The notes under the pieces are model-generated. The model was not told the origin of the DNA, did not search any database, and saw only the letters and a program-made list of their open reading frames with translations. A DNA stretch of 13,705 nt from CALDCK01 sp050618055 (GTDB taxonomy: Bacteria; Myxococcota_A; UBA9160; SMWR01). Below, piece by piece: positions 1 through 7,754 of the stretch. The stretch lies in the NCBI GenBank assembly GCA_050618055.1, contig JBNLVK010000292.1:1-13705 (forward strand), written 5' to 3'. A program made the position numbers and the translations under genes. How positions within the stretch are numbered: position 1 is the stretch's first letter; every line of letters starts with the position of its first letter.

Positions 1-681
1 GGCCATCAGGAAGCTGCGGAAGCAGAGCAGCACCGTGGCGAAGCCGGCCAGCGTGAGCGCCGCGCGCCAGGCGTCGCGCTGCAGGTCGAAGTCGCCGCGG
101 GTGAAGAGGCGTCCGGCGGCCAGCAGGCCCGCCAGCGCCGCCGCGTAGGCCAGCTTCTGCGACGACAGCCAGCCCACGCCGAAGGCGAGCCCGGCGGCCA
201 GCGCCAGGCCCGGGTTGCGCTCCGAGCGCAGCAGGGCGAAGCCGCCCCAGACGGCGGCCGCCAGCGCGATCTGGTCGGTGCGCACCTGGATCGACCACTC
301 GAGGAACACCGGCAGCAGCGCCAGCAGCGCCACACCCAGGATGGCGTCGTGCACGCGGTGGCGCGTGTCGCGCAGCCACTCGTGGAGCAGGGCGTAGAGG
401 CCCGTCACGTAGCCGAGGGTGATGACGACCCAGAGCCCGCGCGCCCACTGCGCGACGCGCACCTCGTCGCGGCAGCCCTCGACCAGCGGCATCACCAGCA
501 GCTGGGTGAGCCCGGGCCGGCCGCCGCTGCGCAGCACGCCGTCCTCGAGCGACCGCGCCACCGAGTCGAACAGCGCGAACTCGTCCCAGTTGAAGGGCGC
601 GCGCGCGACGGCCAGCGCGCGGAGTGCGACGACCCCGAGCAGCCCGGCGAACACCAGGACGTGTCGGACGAGGTCGCTCAC
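1..681 (-). CDS. Polytopic GT-C-type membrane glycosyltransferase-like protein, partial (C-terminus off the left edge)
   Basis: Only the first 227 codons are in the window. The protein opens with a hydrophobic helix (about residues 6-25), followed by an NWDEF segment with an adjacent Asp33-Glu34 pair. Several further hydrophobic helices follow, and there is an RTDQ segment near the middle. An acidic pair in the first extracytoplasmic loop plus many membrane spans is the usual layout of GT-C/GT39-type transferases (PMT/ArnT-like), which use polyprenyl-phosphate sugars on the outer face of the inner membrane. That role is inferred from family layout; the acceptor is unknown. The GTG start overlaps the TGA stop of the upstream GT2-GT4 gene by four bases, implying translational coupling. 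It is the last visible gene of the glycan operon. Some other polytopic membrane protein of the cluster cannot be excluded. Confidence 0.72.
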   Translation of the reverse strand, partial: MSDLVRHVLVFAGLLGVVALRALAVARAPFNWDEFALFDSVARSLEDGVLRSGGRPGLTQLLVMPLVEGCRDEVRVAQWARGLWVVITLGYVTGLYALLHEWLRDTRHRVHDAILGVALLALLPVFLEWSIQVRTDQIALAAAVWGGFALLRSERNPGLALAAGLAFGVGWLSSQKLAYAAALAGLLAAGRLFTRGDFDLQRDAWRAALTLAGFATVLLCFRSFLMA

Positions 682-2810
682 GGCAACAGCCTCCGCAGCG
701 AGCGCACCAGCGCGTTCGGCAGCCAGGGGCGGTCGAGCCGGCTCGGGCCCCGGCGGAAGACGGGCTTGCTGCGCGGGGGGCGTGCCTCCAGGTCGGCCAG
801 CAGTTCGAGCCAGGCGGCGCCGCGCTCGGGCAGCGCATGGCGCGCGCGCACCCGGGCCGCCGCCGCCCGCGAGCAGTCCGCCAGCAGGTCGGGCTGGCGG
901 GCGAGCCGCAGGATGGCCGTGGCGAACTCCTCCGGGTGTCCGGGCCGGGCCAGCAGGCCGGTGGCACCGTCGTCCACTACCTCGCGCACACCGCTCTCGA
1001 GATCGCTCACCACCGGCACCAGCCCGCACGCCATGGCCTCCAGCAGCGAGAGCGGCAGGCCCTCGCCGTGGGAGGGCAGCACGAACACGTCGTGGTCGGC
1101 GAGCCGCGCTCGGCAGGCGGCGCGGTCGAGGGACCCGGCGAAGTCGACGGTCGCCTCCGCATCGAAGGACTGCTGGAGCTCCGCGTCCTCCGGGCCCGCG
1201 CCGATCACCGTCCAGGCCACCTCTTCGCCCCGGGCGCGCAGTCGGCGGTCGATCCCGGGCAGGTCGAGCACGCCCTTCTTGCGGTCGATGCGGCCCGCGT
1301 AGACCAGCCGGAGCGGACCTCCGGCGGCCCTCTGACGGAGGTCGGGAATGGGAATGCCGGTGGGCAGGTGGTGCACGTCGCCGGAGCGATGCGGGAAGCG
1401 TCGCACCGTCTCCTCGGCCACCCGCTCGCTCACCGCGACGAACGCGTCGATCCACGGCTCGAAGCGCGCGGCCAGGTCGTAGTACATGGGGATGTCGCCG
1501 TGGAGGATCTGGACGAGTGGGGCGCCGCCACCGTGGCGGGCGCCGTAGGCCAGGCCGAAGAGCTCGCTGGCCACGATCGGGCCACGGCTGCTTCCCAGCC
1601 TCTGGTGCATGCGCCGCAGCACGGCGAAGAGGTTCTCGTCGGGCCAGACGTGATCGAGCTTCTCCCAGGAGCCGGCCGTCGCGTGCGACACCCGGGTCTG
1701 CTCCGATGCCCGCGCCGCGAGCCAGAGCAGTCGGACGCCCCGCTGCCGGACGGCGGGAAGCTCCGCCAGGTCGAGCACGTAGCTGGCCACGCCGCCCATC
1801 GCGTCGGGCAGGGGAATGCGGACGGCCGGGTCGCTCGCGGCCGGACGAGAGCGGAGCTGGACGAGGGCGGTGCGCCCGAGAAGGCGCGCGCGTTCGCGGA
1901 CCGGCACGAGGCGCGTCAGCGGGGACGCCACCAGGTGCCCGAGATCGGCTTCGCCGCTGGCGTTCGCGCGCCGCGTGATCTTCCGCCAGCGCCGTCCGAC
2001 GGCGCGCTCGAGGGCGGCCTGCGGGTGGACGCCGTGCGTCCGGTTGGCCCGCAGCAGGTCGGCCAGCCAGCGCTCAGCGTCGCGCGGGGCGGCGTCCGGG
2101 TCCAGCGGCTCCATTCCCAGCGGACGCAGTGCGGCACGCTGGATGCGCGCGACCGAGGCGCGCTGCTTCGCCGCGTAACGCCGGCTCACGCTGCCCGCGT
2201 GCATGCGGTAGCGGAGCAGCACCTCGCCCAGGTTCGCCAGCGGGAAGCGCTCGCTGGCGCGGACCCAGAGACCGTAGTCCTCGGCGTGGAGGTCGCTCTC
2301 CCGATAGGCCAGCTCCCCCTTCCCGAACCACGCGCGGCGCAGGCAGACGGTAGGGTGGGCGAGGGCGTTCTCGAAGATCAGCTGGCAGCGCACGTCTTCG
2401 CTGCCGGTCGGGTACTCCATGGGCCGCCCCTCGACGTCCCCGAACGTGACGGCCCAGGTGCCGCAGGCGCCGACCTCCGGGTGTGCGTCCATGAAGGCGA
2501 CCTGCCGCGCGATGCGATCGGGAAGGCTCACGTCGTCCGCGTCCATGCGCGCCACGAGCTCGCCCCGCGCGAGACGGAGTCCCTGGTCGAGCGTCGCCAC
2601 CAGGCCGCGATGCTCCTCGTTGCGGACGCAGCGGATGCGCGGATCGGCGAAGCCGGCGATCACGTCGGGCGTCGCGTCGGTCGATCCGTCGTCGACGATC
2701 AACAGCTCGAGGTCGTCGAAGCTCTGCTCGATGATGCTCTCGATCGCCTCCGCGAGGAAGCGGGCGCCCTGGTGGACCGGCAGCAGGACGGTGACGCGGG
2801 GATCGCTCAC
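678..2810 (-). CDS. Bifunctional GT2-GT4 glycosyltransferase (710 aa single ORF)
   Basis: Two complete-looking glycosyltransferase modules lie in one reading frame. The N-terminal module (about residues 5-320) is GT-A fold family 2: it begins VTVLLPVHQG and has DDGST at 40-44, the metal/nucleotide DAD at 90-92 and an EDYGLW motif at 177-182. The C-terminal module (about 331-670) is GT-B fold family 4: it has an N-terminal GGVASYV segment, GRIDRKKG near 507 and an EGLPLSLLEAMACG motif at 583-596 with the E-x7-E pair. The GTG start overlaps the stop of the fucosyltransferase gene by four bases (GTGA), which fixes the N-terminus; the longer open frame upstream is only a shadow of that gene. The protein probably adds two successive sugars to a lipid-linked glycan at the cytoplasmic membrane face. 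Donors and linkages cannot be read from the sequence. Confidence 0.9.
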   Translation of the reverse strand: MSDPRVTVLLPVHQGARFLAEAIESIIEQSFDDLELLIVDDGSTDATPDVIAGFADPRIRCVRNEEHRGLVATLDQGLRLARGELVARMDADDVSLPDRIARQVAFMDAHPEVGACGTWAVTFGDVEGRPMEYPTGSEDVRCQLIFENALAHPTVCLRRAWFGKGELAYRESDLHAEDYGLWVRASERFPLANLGEVLLRYRMHAGSVSRRYAAKQRASVARIQRAALRPLGMEPLDPDAAPRDAERWLADLLRANRTHGVHPQAALERAVGRRWRKITRRANASGEADLGHLVASPLTRLVPVRERARLLGRTALVQLRSRPAASDPAVRIPLPDAMGGVASYVLDLAELPAVRQRGVRLLWLAARASEQTRVSHATAGSWEKLDHVWPDENLFAVLRRMHQRLGSSRGPIVASELFGLAYGARHGGGAPLVQILHGDIPMYYDLAARFEPWIDAFVAVSERVAEETVRRFPHRSGDVHHLPTGIPIPDLRQRAAGGPLRLVYAGRIDRKKGVLDLPGIDRRLRARGEEVAWTVIGAGPEDAELQQSFDAEATVDFAGSLDRAACRARLADHDVFVLPSHGEGLPLSLLEAMACGLVPVVSDLESGVREVVDDGATGLLARPGHPEEFATAILRLARQPDLLADCSRAAAARVRARHALPERGAAWLELLADLEARPPRSKPVFRRGPSRLDRPWLPNALVRSLRRLLP

Positions 2811-3670
2811 AGCTTCACCCAGCCTTCGGGGAGCAGGTCGGAGGTGTCGCGCGCCTCGTCCTGGAACCACGGGTCCGGAGCGACCACCAGCTTGTCGGGG
2901 CTCGGGTTCAGCCAGGCCCCCCACCAACTGAACGTGCTGTTGGCCATGATGTGGTGCCGGCACCGGCTCATCAGCCGCAGGTCCTCGAAGCCGCGACCGG
3001 GTCCGTTGTGGTCGACGAGGATGCCGGCGCTTCCCAGGTCCAGGTTCGCGCGCGTCCACTCCGGATCGTCGCTGAACACCACGAACACGGGGTCGGTCAC
3101 GCGCTCCGCGACGAATCGGATCGCCCTGCGGTAGTAGTCGAGGGAGCAGACCCCGTGCATGGCCTGCACCGCCGGGTCCGACACGTAGTCGCCGCGACGC
3201 ACGTGGAGGCTCGTCGCGGTGCAGGCATCGATCTCCGCGGCGAGCTCGGCGTTGCGGCCGGTGGGCTCCTTCTCGAACGCGAACTCGCGGCGCACCCGGT
3301 CCTCGACGTCGGCGAAGTAGCGCGGACTCTGCCAGTAGCCGTGCAGGCACACGCCGTCCGGAAGGTCGAGGACCGTCGGGTCGAAGTGGAAGTGCCGCTC
3401 GCGCACCAGGCGCCGCGGGCGCCCGCGCAGGCGGCTCCAGAGGGATCGGGATCGGCGCAGGAAGCTCCCGATCTCCTCGGCGCTCGCGATCTCGGCACCG
3501 GTCCGGAAGGGCTCCAGCTCGTAGAAGCGGCGGGCGCCGAAGCGGTGGGGCGCTTCCAGCAGCGAGAGGTCGAGCTTGAGCTGCGTCCCGCGCGCCACGG
3601 CGAGCCGGAGGCCGGCCGCGTACTGGAACATCTGGTTGCCGAGTCCGCCCCGGAGACGCACGAGGATCAC
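2807..3670 (-). CDS. GT11 family alpha-1,2-fucosyltransferase-like protein
   Basis: The 287-residue length fits the GT11 family. The N-terminus has the characteristic GGLGNQMFQYA segment (8-18). HVRRGDY at 156-162 is the GDP-fucose-binding HxRRxD motif; FSDDPEW at 199-205 and NSTFSWWGAWL at 244-254 match the other conserved GT11 motifs. Family members transfer fucose from GDP-fucose to a galactose 2-OH; the donor here is inferred, and a related 6-deoxyhexose is possible. The GTG start overlaps the stop of the upstream FkbM gene (GTGA), and its own stop overlaps the GT2-GT4 start. The reading frame stays open far upstream of the GTG, but that stretch is Arg/Ala/Pro-rich and antisense-like to the known family start, so it was rejected. 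It probably places a fucose branch or cap on the exported polysaccharide. Confidence 0.92.
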   Translation of the reverse strand: MILVRLRGGLGNQMFQYAAGLRLAVARGTQLKLDLSLLEAPHRFGARRFYELEPFRTGAEIASAEEIGSFLRRSRSLWSRLRGRPRRLVRERHFHFDPTVLDLPDGVCLHGYWQSPRYFADVEDRVRREFAFEKEPTGRNAELAAEIDACTATSLHVRRGDYVSDPAVQAMHGVCSLDYYRRAIRFVAERVTDPVFVVFSDDPEWTRANLDLGSAGILVDHNGPGRGFEDLRLMSRCRHHIMANSTFSWWGAWLNPSPDKLVVAPDPWFQDEARDTSDLLPEGWVKL

Positions 3671-4464
3671 GGTCCCGTCTCCCGGGGAAGCGCCGCGTGG
3701 AGGTCGTACCATCCCAGGGGCTCGGGCCGGCGCCACGGGCGCCAGCGCCGCCGCGGGTGGGTGTGGCTCCGCCGCGCTTCGAGGATGCGGCGATGGCGCG
3801 CGAGCGTCTCGTCCACTCCCTCCCAGCTTCCGGGCGCCTCCTCTCCGAACGGACCGCTCATGTGGCCGTCGAAGCGCTGGTCCACGTAGAGCCCCTCGAG
3901 CGGAGGGTCCGGGCAGCGCACGCTTCCGTTGAGCCGCTGGTCGACGGTCTTGAAGCGCCGGTAGCCGAGCAACCACAGCAGCGACAGCTCACCGAAGAAT
4001 GCCTCGAAGTCGTCGAGGCTCGTCTCGATCGAGACGTAGCGGGGCCGCTCGTCGAAGGCGAGGAACGACCGCAGGCACAGCAGGTCCGCGCCCTCGATGT
4101 CGATCTTCGCGTAGTAGGGAATGCCGGAGGAGCGGATGATCTCGTCGAGCGGCATGCACGGCACCTCGACGGGCGTGTGCCGGCTTCCGAACGCCTCGTT
4201 GCGCGCCACGAAGGCGGGGGAGGTGGTTCCCCAGTCGCTCTTCTCCTCGTTCCGGTAGAAGGTGGTCGTCCCCTGGTGGCTGGCGATCGCCACCGGGTGG
4301 ATCGTCAGCCGGCCGCAGTCGATCGCGTCGGCGAAGCGTTCCCGCGCGCGCTCGACCAGACCCGGGTCGGCCTCGACCGCCACGACGCGGAACCCCTTCG
4401 CCAGGTAGAAGGCGGTGTCCTCCCCCGTGTGCATGCCCACGTCGAAGACGAGATCGTTCAACAC
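3667..4464 (-). CDS. FkbM family SAM-dependent methyltransferase (copy 1)
   Basis: A 265-residue Rossmann methyltransferase. It opens with LVFDVGMHTGEDTAFYL (5-21), containing the glycine-rich SAM loop; VVAVEAD at 27-33 carries the ribose-binding acid Glu31. YAKIDIEGAD (118-127) is the characteristic FkbM-family KxDIEG motif. About 60 extra residues follow the core and end in a basic, Trp-rich tail. FkbM proteins O-methylate sugars or polyketides; a sugar hydroxyl of the exported glycan is the inferred target. GTG at 4464 overlaps the upstream stop by seven bases. A TTG one codon later would give a four-base TTGA overlap like the other junctions, so the exact start is uncertain by one residue. 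It is unlike the second FkbM protein in length and motif details, so the two are not a recent duplication. Confidence 0.88.
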   Translation of the reverse strand: MLNDLVFDVGMHTGEDTAFYLAKGFRVVAVEADPGLVERARERFADAIDCGRLTIHPVAIASHQGTTTFYRNEEKSDWGTTSPAFVARNEAFGSRHTPVEVPCMPLDEIIRSSGIPYYAKIDIEGADLLCLRSFLAFDERPRYVSIETSLDDFEAFFGELSLLWLLGYRRFKTVDQRLNGSVRCPDPPLEGLYVDQRFDGHMSGPFGEEAPGSWEGVDETLARHRRILEARRSHTHPRRRWRPWRRPEPLGWYDLHAALPRETGP

Positions 4465-5351
4465 GTGCCGGCTCCCGCGGACCGGAAGTGCAGGTACATC
4501 TCGCTGCCGTCGCGCCGTCCGCGCCGCCGGCGCCACTCCCACGCGTCGGCGGCGATGCAGAGGCGTTCGGTCGGGCCGCGGAGCCCCGGCAGCGATCGCA
4601 GCCGGGCGAGGCCCACCAGCACCCGGCGCAGCCGGCGAAGCGATCGCGCTGCGCGCGCGTCGACCGCCGCCCCGGGGTCGGCCAGGCTCCGGACGAACTC
4701 CACGCCCTCGCGGGTGATCCACTGGATCGCCCCGGCGCGGTGGCAGGCGTAGGCCTGTGCGGCCAGCGACAGGCCGCGCGCGCCGAACAGGCGCTCCAGT
4801 CCCGCCGAGTCGAGCCGCCGCAGGTGACCGGGCTCCTCGAAGCAGAAGCGACCGTTGCCCGGGTCGATGCCGTCGCGCCGCAGGCGACAGAGCCGCTCCT
4901 CCAGGCTCCCCGCGTTTCCGCAGGGCAGGACGTGGACGGCCGACCCGCCGGGGGCGAGCACGTCGCGCAACAGGTCGAGCGTCTGCTCCAGATCGACCAC
5001 GTGCTCGAGGACGTGGTGGGAGAAGACCAGGTCGAACGGCGCGTGCTGCCCGATCTCCGTGAGCGGCACGAAGCCGGCTCCGCCCACGCGCTCCCGGGCC
5101 TCGGCCAGTGCGCGTGTGCTGATGTCGGCGCCGACGACGCGCCAGCCGGGCAGCGCCTCCATCAGGACCGCGGTGAAGACGCCGCCGCCACAGCCGAAGT
5201 CGAGGGCCACGCCCCGACCCGGAAGGGCGAGCGTGCGCAGCCAGTCGCGCACCCGCGTGCGCTTCCACGCGGGCCAGCGGGCCATGTAGCCCGACGCGAA
5301 GCGCGCGTCGTAGATCCGCGCCGATTCCGCGTGCTGCGGCGCGACCGTCAC
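4458..5351 (-). CDS. Class I SAM-dependent methyltransferase (Methyltransf_11/23 type)
   Basis: A 297-residue protein with a clear class I fold signature. Motif I is VALDFGCGGG (48-57), followed by VVGADIS as the strand 2 acid region. Then come FDLVFSHHVLEHV, the usual post-II signature of Methyltransf_11/UbiE-like enzymes, and LAPGGSAVHVLP. The N-terminal segment, with YDARFASGYMARWPAWKR, resembles the cap of small-molecule or sugar methyltransferases. The C-terminal third is Arg-rich and has no recognised domain. The GTG start overlaps the stop of the DUF268 gene (GTGA), so the longer open frame upstream is rejected. Position between other methyltransferases in a glycan export operon suggests a sugar or glycan-end substrate; a role on a lipid or aminosugar precursor is also possible. 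Confidence 0.86.
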   Translation of the reverse strand: MTVAPQHAESARIYDARFASGYMARWPAWKRTRVRDWLRTLALPGRGVALDFGCGGGVFTAVLMEALPGWRVVGADISTRALAEARERVGGAGFVPLTEIGQHAPFDLVFSHHVLEHVVDLEQTLDLLRDVLAPGGSAVHVLPCGNAGSLEERLCRLRRDGIDPGNGRFCFEEPGHLRRLDSAGLERLFGARGLSLAAQAYACHRAGAIQWITREGVEFVRSLADPGAAVDARAARSLRRLRRVLVGLARLRSLPGLRGPTERLCIAADAWEWRRRRGRRDGSEMYLHFRSAGAGTC

Positions 5352-6142
5352 GATCCGTCCTCCGCGGGGCGCCGCAGCCAGAAGCAGCCACACCCGTGGT
5401 GCTGCTGCGCCACCTGCTCCGGGCCGGCTCCCGGGATCCAGCCCTCCGGGCCCCGTTCGGGAATCAGGGAGAACTCCTCGACGTCGAGCTCCGGGAAGGC
5501 CTCGACGACCTGCTCGTAGGAGTAGATGCGCAGCCCGTTGAAGCGCAGCCGCGGGCGGCCGACCGGCACCACGAACAGCAGGCTCCCTCCCGGCGCGAGC
5601 ACCCGCTGGAGCTCACTCATGGCCTGGAGATCGCCGTTCGGGTCGAGCCGGTCGCCGTAGCGACCGAGTCCGACGTGCTCGACCACGTGCATGCAGGAGA
5701 GCGAGTCGAGCGAGCGGTCCTCGAAGGCGAGCGCGGTCAGGTCCGCGCGGTCGGTCGTGACACCCGACAGGCGCAGATCGGCGGGGCGGTAGTCGAAGAA
5801 GCGGACCGGGACGAAGGCGGAGACCACCGACACGAACTGGAGACAGGAGCCGACGTCCACGTGCACCTCCGGATCGGTCTTGCGCAGGATGCGGGCCGCC
5901 CAGGCCGGGTGGTAGACGTAGTGGCGGTCGAAGGCGGTGGCGCCGGTGTCCTCGCCCAGGCACGGGTAGCGGTCGCCCCAGTCGAGCGGGAAGCGGTCGG
6001 CACCGGGCATGCGCGCGAACGCCGCGAACTGCTCCGCGAACCGGCGGCGCAGCCGCAGGCCGCGCAGCGCCTCGCGCACGCCGCGCTTCAGCCGCGTGAG
6101 CGGGCGGGGGTACGGTGCCGCCATCGGGATCCGGGGCGTCAT
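5348..6142 (-). CDS. DUF268 family protein, methyltransferase-like
   Basis: A 264-residue protein recognised by the conserved block of DUF268 proteins: VDVGSC (95-100), VRFFDYRPADL, LTALAFEDRSLDSLSC, MHVVEHVGLGRYGD (151-164), LDPNGDL, LAPGGSLLFVVPVGRPR and RIYSYEQV. The layout is that of a Rossmann methyltransferase whose glycine-rich motif I is degenerate (VDVGSCLQFVS, lacking a full GxGxG). It could be a diverged sugar methyltransferase or a fold-only relative; catalysis is not proven by the motifs. DUF268 members are frequent in O-antigen and capsule clusters. The ATG overlaps the upstream FkbM stop by four bases (ATGA), and its stop overlaps the next methyltransferase start. The C-terminus is Cys/Trp-containing (HHGCGCFWL, 248-256), but no metal site can be claimed. 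Confidence 0.85.
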   Translation of the reverse strand: MTPRIPMAAPYPRPLTRLKRGVREALRGLRLRRRFAEQFAAFARMPGADRFPLDWGDRYPCLGEDTGATAFDRHYVYHPAWAARILRKTDPEVHVDVGSCLQFVSVVSAFVPVRFFDYRPADLRLSGVTTDRADLTALAFEDRSLDSLSCMHVVEHVGLGRYGDRLDPNGDLQAMSELQRVLAPGGSLLFVVPVGRPRLRFNGLRIYSYEQVVEAFPELDVEEFSLIPERGPEGWIPGAGPEQVAQQHHGCGCFWLRRPAEDGS

Positions 6143-6870
6143 GCTTCCCGCTCCCGTGCGCCGCGGGGAGCGATCAGCCCCCGCGCCCGGTCCTCTTCCA
6201 CGAAGATCGTGTTCACGTAGGTGTCGGCGTGCACCGCGTAGCCGACGGAGGCCATGAAGGCGATCAGGTCGACCGCCTTGCGGCCGCTGCCGTCGGTCGC
6301 GTAGGAGAGGGTCTCGATGCAGAACACCTCGGGCCGGTTGGCGTCGAAGTCGAAGGCCCGGAGCACGTCGAGCTCGACGCCCTCCACGTCCAGCGACACG
6401 AAGTTCAGCCCCGCGCCGAAGTGGCGGCGCTGGATTCCGGAGGGCGCGACGACCTCGATCTCGCGCACCTCGCGGATCTCCTCGCCGCACTCGCGGACCA
6501 TGCGATCGGCCTCGGCCTTCGAGAGCGTCGAGAGCGTGTCGGAGCGCATCACGTAGAACGGAACGCCGCTCTGCGGCTCGGGCCCGGCGGCGGCCTCGAT
6601 GCATACGTCCCGGGGACGGCCGCGCCGGATCTCGGCGGCCCAGCGCGGGTTGGGCTCGACCAGCACACCGCTCCCGCTCAGCCGGTGGAAGAGGAACGTG
6701 TTGCTCTGGCGCGTCGGGTGGTGGGCGCCCACGTCCAGGTAGCGCGGCTGCTCGATGCCGAACACCCGGAACAGCCAGAGCACGATGCGGTCCTCTCCGC
6801 ACTGGGAGAAGCTCTGGCTCTCGCGCGAGGCGAGCGTCGTGGATCTCCAGCGCGCGATCCGGTGGCGCAC
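6139..6870 (-). CDS. FkbM family SAM-dependent methyltransferase (copy 2)
   Basis: A 243-residue protein. After a short basic N-terminus it has SQSFSQCGEDRIVLWLF (18-34), typical of the FkbM subgroup in surface glycan clusters. The SAM loop YLDVGAHHP is at 44-52, the acid in GVLVEPNP at 68-75, and SLDVEGVELDVL at 159-170. The C-terminal half ends with a GYAVHADTYVNTIFV strand-rich segment. O-methylation of a glycan hydroxyl is inferred from the family. Start choice: GTG at 6870 lies two bases after the sulfotransferase TGA, the only nearby start that keeps the operon spacing and includes the conserved N-terminus. The frame is open far upstream, but that stretch is antisense-frame noise over the sulfotransferase. 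It differs clearly from the other FkbM protein, so the two probably act on different positions. Confidence 0.88.
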   Translation of the reverse strand: MRHRIARWRSTTLASRESQSFSQCGEDRIVLWLFRVFGIEQPRYLDVGAHHPTRQSNTFLFHRLSGSGVLVEPNPRWAAEIRRGRPRDVCIEAAAGPEPQSGVPFYVMRSDTLSTLSKAEADRMVRECGEEIREVREIEVVAPSGIQRRHFGAGLNFVSLDVEGVELDVLRAFDFDANRPEVFCIETLSYATDGSGRKAVDLIAFMASVGYAVHADTYVNTIFVEEDRARGLIAPRGAREREA

Positions 6871-6872
6871 GG

Positions 6873-7751
6873 TCAGGCTCCGCCCAGCAGCCGCGCCACG
6901 CGGCGGGCGTCGGCCGGACGCAGGGCGCGATGCGGGCGCTGGAGGACGGCGCGGCTGTCCTTGTCCGTCGCGTAGTAGGCGTCGCTGGAGCCCGAGGTCG
7001 TCTCCCGCACGCGAGCGAGCGTGCGTTCGTCGTGGTCGAGCCCCAGGAAGTCGTAGAGGCGGACGGCCTGTCCCAGCGGATCGCGACACAGCTCCTCGAA
7101 GGAGACGTGGGTCACGCGCTCGTCGTCCTCCGCCCAGGCGCGCAGGAAGCACGCCAGCACCTCCGACACAGCGGCCTGGCGCAGGACCTCGCGGGTGAAG
7201 GGCCGCGGCCGCCGCAGGTAGCGCGCGACCCGGGGTCCGGCGGCGTCCGCCGCGCGGGCCAGCCGCGATCCGGGCGGGGCGTCGCCCAGGTGTCGTGCCA
7301 GGTACGCGAACTCCTCCACCAGGTAGCGACGCTCGCCGGGGCGGTGGCCGTGCAGGTAGCTGTCCACGGCACGCGCCGTGTCGCGGGTGATGACGACGGC
7401 CTTCCAGCCGCGGAGCCCGCCCGCGATCTCCGGCCAGGCGAGCAGCGAGTGCACGTCCTTGACGATGAGCTGGCGGGCGTCCGCGTCGTCGCGCTCGATG
7501 CGGACGGCCTGTCGTTCGGAGAACGGGCACTTGCCGTGGGCGAGCTCCTCGACGGCGCCGCACACACGCCGCTGGGTCGCCTCGTCGCCGGGCTCCACCA
7601 TGAACACCGGGTTGGGGATGCGCTCCGGAATGCCCGGGCACAGCTCGTTCACGAAGCGCGCGGGCGTCGCGGTGAGCGCCAGGATGCGACCCAGCAGGGT
7701 GGTGCCGCTGCGTCCGACCCCGAGCGCGAAGGAGATTCCCGTTTCCCCCAC
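6873..7751 (-). CDS. PAPS-dependent sulfotransferase family protein
   Basis: A 292-residue protein with the two co-substrate motifs of the sulfotransferase fold. The 5'-phosphosulfate loop is LGVGRSGTTLLGR (10-22). The 3'-phosphate-binding strand and loop are VVITRDTARAVDSYL (119-133), with Arg123 and Ser131 in the expected positions. The C-terminal part contains VSFEELCRDPLGQAVRLYDFLGL, a segment common to these enzymes. The expected reaction is transfer of sulfate from PAPS to a sugar hydroxyl. The GTG start is three bases after the stop of the ABC ATPase gene, and the next gene begins two bases after its stop. Its place right behind the exporter genes and ahead of four methyltransferase-type genes suggests the exported polymer is sulfated. 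The exact acceptor cannot be told; sulfation of a lipid head group is an alternative. Confidence 0.88.
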   Translation of the reverse strand: MGETGISFALGVGRSGTTLLGRILALTATPARFVNELCPGIPERIPNPVFMVEPGDEATQRRVCGAVEELAHGKCPFSERQAVRIERDDADARQLIVKDVHSLLAWPEIAGGLRGWKAVVITRDTARAVDSYLHGHRPGERRYLVEEFAYLARHLGDAPPGSRLARAADAAGPRVARYLRRPRPFTREVLRQAAVSEVLACFLRAWAEDDERVTHVSFEELCRDPLGQAVRLYDFLGLDHDERTLARVRETTSGSSDAYYATDKDSRAVLQRPHRALRPADARRVARLLGGA

Positions 7752-7754
7752 GGC

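Noticed and set aside
1830..1845. A GCGAGCGACCC stretch at the GT2/GT4 border resembling the GTGAGCGAC gene starts, suggesting a fusion by loss of a GTGA overlap
   Set aside because: A GTGA overlap would put the two genes in different frames, but both modules are in the same frame, so one base change cannot explain the fusion.
624..3134. Plus-strand open frame of 836 codons over the glycosyltransferase genes
   Set aside because: It has low-complexity composition and lies fully antisense to the motif-bearing GT2-GT4 and GT11 genes.
3671..3976. N-terminal extension of the fucosyltransferase frame
   Set aside because: The extra residues are Arg/Ala/Pro-rich, lie antisense-frame over the FkbM gene, and precede the conserved GT11 N-terminus that begins exactly at the overlapping GTG.
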